From: Afipia sp.
GTDB taxonomy: Bacteria; Pseudomonadota; Alphaproteobacteria; Rhizobiales; Xanthobacteraceae
Assembly (NCBI GenBank): GCA_030652315.1
Contig: JAUSAX010000088.1
Coordinates: 30,151-94,150 of the forward strand
DNA length: 64,000 nucleotides
Direction: 5' to 3'
Below are positions 61,601 through 64,000 of this stretch, in pieces. Every line of letters begins with the position of its first letter. The first letter of the stretch is position 1. The position numbers and the translations under genes are program-made. Below the pieces are notes generated by a model that worked only from the letters and a program-made list of their open reading frames with translations, did no database searches and was not told the DNA's origin.

Positions 61601-62770
61601 ATGACTGCATCGATCGTCGGTTGGGCGCATACGCCATTTGGGAAAATGGACGCGGAAACTGTCGAAAGCCTGATTGTTCGCGTTTCAACAGATGCGTTGG
61701 TCGACGCGGGCATCGCGCCTGGTGACGTCGATGAAATCATACTCGGGCATTTCAATGCGGGATTTTCGCCGCAGGATTTTACCGCTGCATTGGTGCTGCA
61801 GGCAGACCCCGCGTTACGATTCAAGCCCGCAACACGTGTCGAAAATGCTTGCGCGACCGGATCGGCGGCGGTTCATCAGGCCATCAAGACAATTCGCTCG
61901 GGCGCTGCCCGTGTTGTTCTGGTGGTTGGCGTTGAGCAGATGAGCCGAACGCCAGGTCCCGAGGTCGGCCGCAATCTGCTGAGAGCGTCGTATTTGCCCG
62001 AAGACGGCGAGATCGCTGGAGGATTTGCGGGCGTATTTGGCAAAATCGCCGAGCAATACTTCCAGCGCTATGGCGATCAGTCCGATGCGTTGGCGATGAT
62101 CGCCGCGAAAAACCACAAGAACGGCGTAGCCAATCCATATGCCCAGATGCGCAAGGATCTCGGTTTTGAATACTGCCGTTCGGAAGGCGAGAAGAATCCG
62201 TTTGTCGCCGGGCCGCTGAAGCGCACCGACTGTTCGCTGGTGTCCGATGGCGCGGCCGCGCTGGTGATGACTGATGCAGAGACTGCGAAGACAATGCGCA
62301 AGGCGGTGTCCTTCAAGGCAACAGCGCATGCACAGGATTTTCTGCCGATGTCGAAGCGTAACATCGTCGATTTCGAAGGCTGCTCAGTGGTCTGGGCGCG
62401 CGCATTGCAGGCCGCTGGTGTCGGACTTTCGGATCTATCCTTCGTGGAAACCCACGACTGTTTCACAATCGCCGAACTGATCGAGTACGAAGCAATGGGG
62501 CTGACGCCGAAGGGGCAGGGCGCGCGCGCGATCAAGGAAGGCTGGACGCAAATTGGCGGCAAGCTGCCAATCAATCCGTCCGGCGGACTGAAGGCAAAGG
62601 GCCATCCGATCGGTGCAACCGGAGTGTCCATGCACGTGATGAGCGCGATGCAACTCACCGGCCAGGCGCCCGAGGGAATGCAACTGAAAAACCGTCAGCT
62701 TGCGGGCATCTTTAATATGGGCGGCGCGGCGGTCGCGAACTACGTCTCGATTCTTGAGCCCGCGCGCTAA
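61601..62770 (+). CDS. Acetyl-CoA acetyltransferase-like thiolase (SCP-x type)
   Basis: A 389-residue enzyme. ATG 61601 is chosen over ATG 61577 because AGGGAA lies seven bases before it. The sequence has ENACATGSAAVHQAIKTIRS with the nucleophile Cys, then FVETHDCFTIAELIEYEAMG and NPSGGLKAKGHPIGATGVS, the HPIG active-site region. Unlike FadA thiolases, this form keeps HDCF in place of a NEAF motif, as in the sterol-carrier-like thiolase group. It would cleave or form C-C bonds on CoA thioesters. It is upstream of the phosphotransferase and 229 bases away. Confidence 0.85.
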   Translation: MTASIVGWAHTPFGKMDAETVESLIVRVSTDALVDAGIAPGDVDEIILGHFNAGFSPQDFTAALVLQADPALRFKPATRVENACATGSAAVHQAIKTIRSGAARVVLVVGVEQMSRTPGPEVGRNLLRASYLPEDGEIAGGFAGVFGKIAEQYFQRYGDQSDALAMIAAKNHKNGVANPYAQMRKDLGFEYCRSEGEKNPFVAGPLKRTDCSLVSDGAAALVMTDAETAKTMRKAVSFKATAHAQDFLPMSKRNIVDFEGCSVVWARALQAAGVGLSDLSFVETHDCFTIAELIEYEAMGLTPKGQGARAIKEGWTQIGGKLPINPSGGLKAKGHPIGATGVSMHVMSAMQLTGQAPEGMQLKNRQLAGIFNMGGAAVANYVSILEPAR

Positions 62771-62859
62771 ACGGGCTCGTTGCGCGGCAGGTCCAGCGGG
62801 TTTCGGCTCGTGACTGGATCCGGAATGGGAGACGCTACCATAGCAATCAACCATCGATA

Positions 62860-62872
62860 ATTGTCGGACAAT
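62860..62872. promoter_or_regulatory. ATTGT-N3-ACAAT site 1
   Basis: ATTGT-CGG-ACAAT, an inverted repeat in the gap after the thiolase gene. It has the same core as the longer palindrome at 62959-62983; the centres are 105 bases apart, about ten helical turns. A repressor that can loop DNA between both is possible, by inference. Confidence 0.5.
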
Positions 62873-62958
62873 AAGTAGAGATACTTGATGGTAAGCCGAC
62901 TTGTCTTCATTGTTTTCGCCAGCTTTTGACCTTGACAGGCTCCTCATTGCTGGATTTA

Positions 62959-62983
62959 GATATTATTGTACGACAATAATATC
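62959..62983. promoter_or_regulatory. Perfect 11-bp palindrome, ATTGT-N3-ACAAT site 2
   Basis: GATATTATTGT and ACAATAATATC flank ACG, ending one base before GAGGA of the phosphotransferase ribosome binding site. A perfect 11-bp inverted repeat so close to the start should repress strongly when bound. The regulator gene is not recognised in the window. Confidence 0.65.
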
Positions 62984-62998
62984 GAGGATGCCTTTCGC

Positions 62999-64000
62999 AT
63001 GCGCAGCGAACGCGCGAACGATTTGCAGATGAGCGTCCTGAAATCGACCGCAAATCGGGAGCTCTTGGCAACGTCGGATGCTGTTCCAAGCGATTGGGGG
63101 GCGCTGGCGCGCTATCTCTCCGCGCAGGGGATGAGCTTCGATCCGACAGCACCGGCGCGCCAATTTGCCGGCGGTCTCGCAAACCGCAATTATCTGCTCA
63201 CGATCAATGGTCAGCCGACGGTTTTTCGTCGTCCGCCCGATGGCGAGCTTCCTCCGGGCGCCCATGACATGGCCCGTGAGCATCGCATTCTATCGTGCCT
63301 GTCTCATGCGCTGTCGTTTGTTCCGAAAAGTCTGCACTACTGCGGTGACAAAGGCGTCATCGGTGTACCGTTCCAGTTGATCGAGTATCGGCCTGGCCTT
63401 GTTGTGCGCGGTGCCGACATGTCACTGCTCCAGTCCTGCGCGAACGCTCCTGCGATTTTGAGCGAAACCCTGGTGTCGACCCTGGCTGCGTTGCACGCCG
63501 TCGATGCGCGAGCCGTTGGTCTGGAAGATTTGGGTCGCCCTCAAGGATTCGTGGCTCGCGCGATTGCCGGGTGGTCGAAAAGAGGAGCGCTCGTCGCCGG
63601 TGATGCCGGCGCGCGCAAGCTTGTCGAGGACATCTCGGGCTGGCTCGCTCGGCAACGCTTTCGCGAGCGGCCACCGACGATCCTTCACTGTGACTTCAAG
63701 CTCGATAATCTGATCCTCGATCCGGCGACGCTTGCACCGGTCGCGCTGGTTGACTGGGACATGGGCACGCGGGGAGACCCGCTGTTCGATCTCGCAACGC
63801 TTCTGAGCTACTGGGTTGAGCCCGACGATCCAGCCGCCCTGTTGCAACTTAAGCAAATGCCCACGTCGCTGCCGGGGTTCTGGCGCCGCGATGACGTGGC
63901 GAAGCGCTATGCCGCGCTGACGGGTATAGATCTCGACGGCCTTCCCGCGATGCGCGTTCTAGCTCTCTTCAAGCTGGGCGTCGTTTTTCTGCAATTGCAC
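62999..64000 (+). CDS. Acyl-CoA-type phosphotransferase (APH fold), 3' end cut by window edge
   Basis: The first 334 codons of a kinase open at the right edge; ATG 62999 has GAGGA ten bases before. FAGGLANRNYLLTINGQPTV is the nucleotide-binding loop, FRRPPDGELPPGAHDMAREH the next block, ILHCDFKLDNLILD the catalytic loop with its Asp and Asn, and LVDWDMGTRGDPLFDLATLL the metal-binding Asp. This subfamily (with HCDF in place of HGDF) includes the kinase domains of ACAD10/11 and LvaA, which phosphorylate 4-hydroxyacyl-CoA for dehydration; a similar role here is inference. The next genes lie beyond the window. Confidence 0.8.
   Translation, partial: MRSERANDLQMSVLKSTANRELLATSDAVPSDWGALARYLSAQGMSFDPTAPARQFAGGLANRNYLLTINGQPTVFRRPPDGELPPGAHDMAREHRILSCLSHALSFVPKSLHYCGDKGVIGVPFQLIEYRPGLVVRGADMSLLQSCANAPAILSETLVSTLAALHAVDARAVGLEDLGRPQGFVARAIAGWSKRGALVAGDAGARKLVEDISGWLARQRFRERPPTILHCDFKLDNLILDPATLAPVALVDWDMGTRGDPLFDLATLLSYWVEPDDPAALLQLKQMPTSLPGFWRRDDVAKRYAALTGIDLDGLPAMRVLALFKLGVVFLQLH

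Overview
The window reads as a chromosomal segment of an alphaproteobacterium of the order Hyphomicrobiales, most like the Bradyrhizobium / Afipia / Rhodopseudomonas group. This rests on the gene families present (DUF992, secreted PepSY, Omp25/31-type barrels, several Leu/Ile/Val-type binding proteins, a HerA-like ATPase, an orphan AapJ-type binding protein) and on the GC-rich codon use; no marker gene for taxonomy is present.

Layout. (1) 1-7.0 kb: a compact, incomplete prophage block on the plus strand (terminase end, portal, gpW-like, tail assembly chaperone, a 48-codon GpE-like gene, tape measure, FII-like connector). No major capsid, protease, tube or sheath gene is visible. (2) 7.0-11.6 kb: accessory cargo (two HNH-type nucleases, two membrane proteins, a DUF2971 protein), by eye more AT-rich than its surroundings. 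(3) 11.7-12.6 kb: an integration scar, made of the 3' half of a tRNA-Pro gene followed by a frameshifted tyrosine integrase. (4) 12.7-18.3 kb: a hydroxyacid dehydrogenase, an atypical SDR, and an operon of XRE-cupin regulator, cupin and iron alcohol dehydrogenase, divergent from a binding protein. (5) 18.4-29.6 kb: mostly secreted or membrane proteins, many poorly characterised (DUF992, PepSY, DUF4105, ceramidase-like, AapJ-like, L,D-transpeptidase, a coiled-coil repeat protein, TAXI binding protein with a VasI/TagO-like partner, DsrE, GYD). (6) 30.0-34.2 kb: a FecI-FecR-TonB receptor signalling cassette. (7) 34.3-39.6 kb: AraC regulator, PaiB, alpha/beta hydrolase, second binding protein, NTF2-like protein, IS3 remnant and an enoyl-CoA hydratase. 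(8) 39.7-50.1 kb: a four-barrel outer-membrane protein, a sensor kinase / response regulator pair, and a LodA-LodB-RidA operon for a cysteine-tryptophylquinone amino-acid oxidase. (9) 50.2-64.0 kb: HerA-like ATPase, TetR-controlled acyl-CoA genes with a third binding protein, an RND efflux pair, a thiolase and the start of an acyl-CoA-type phosphotransferase.

The most interesting unit is region 8. The quinoprotein oxidase has a Tat-like leader, its LodB gene is translationally coupled, and the RidA partner carries its own export signal, which points to oxidation of an amine or amino acid in the periplasm. The two-component system sits between this operon and the gene for the composite beta-barrel protein. 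Both target genes have the same upstream sequence (an identical 18-bp stretch followed by GTAACG-type repeats spaced about one helical turn apart). I infer that the response regulator controls both, giving one exported amine-oxidising system with its own sensor and its own outer-membrane protein.

A second theme is three paralogous periplasmic binding proteins of 402-409 residues, each next to a different catabolic cluster and each without permease or ATPase genes nearby. All functions are read from sequence patterns without any database search; start codons were moved from the longest frame where a ribosome binding site or signal peptide favoured another start.
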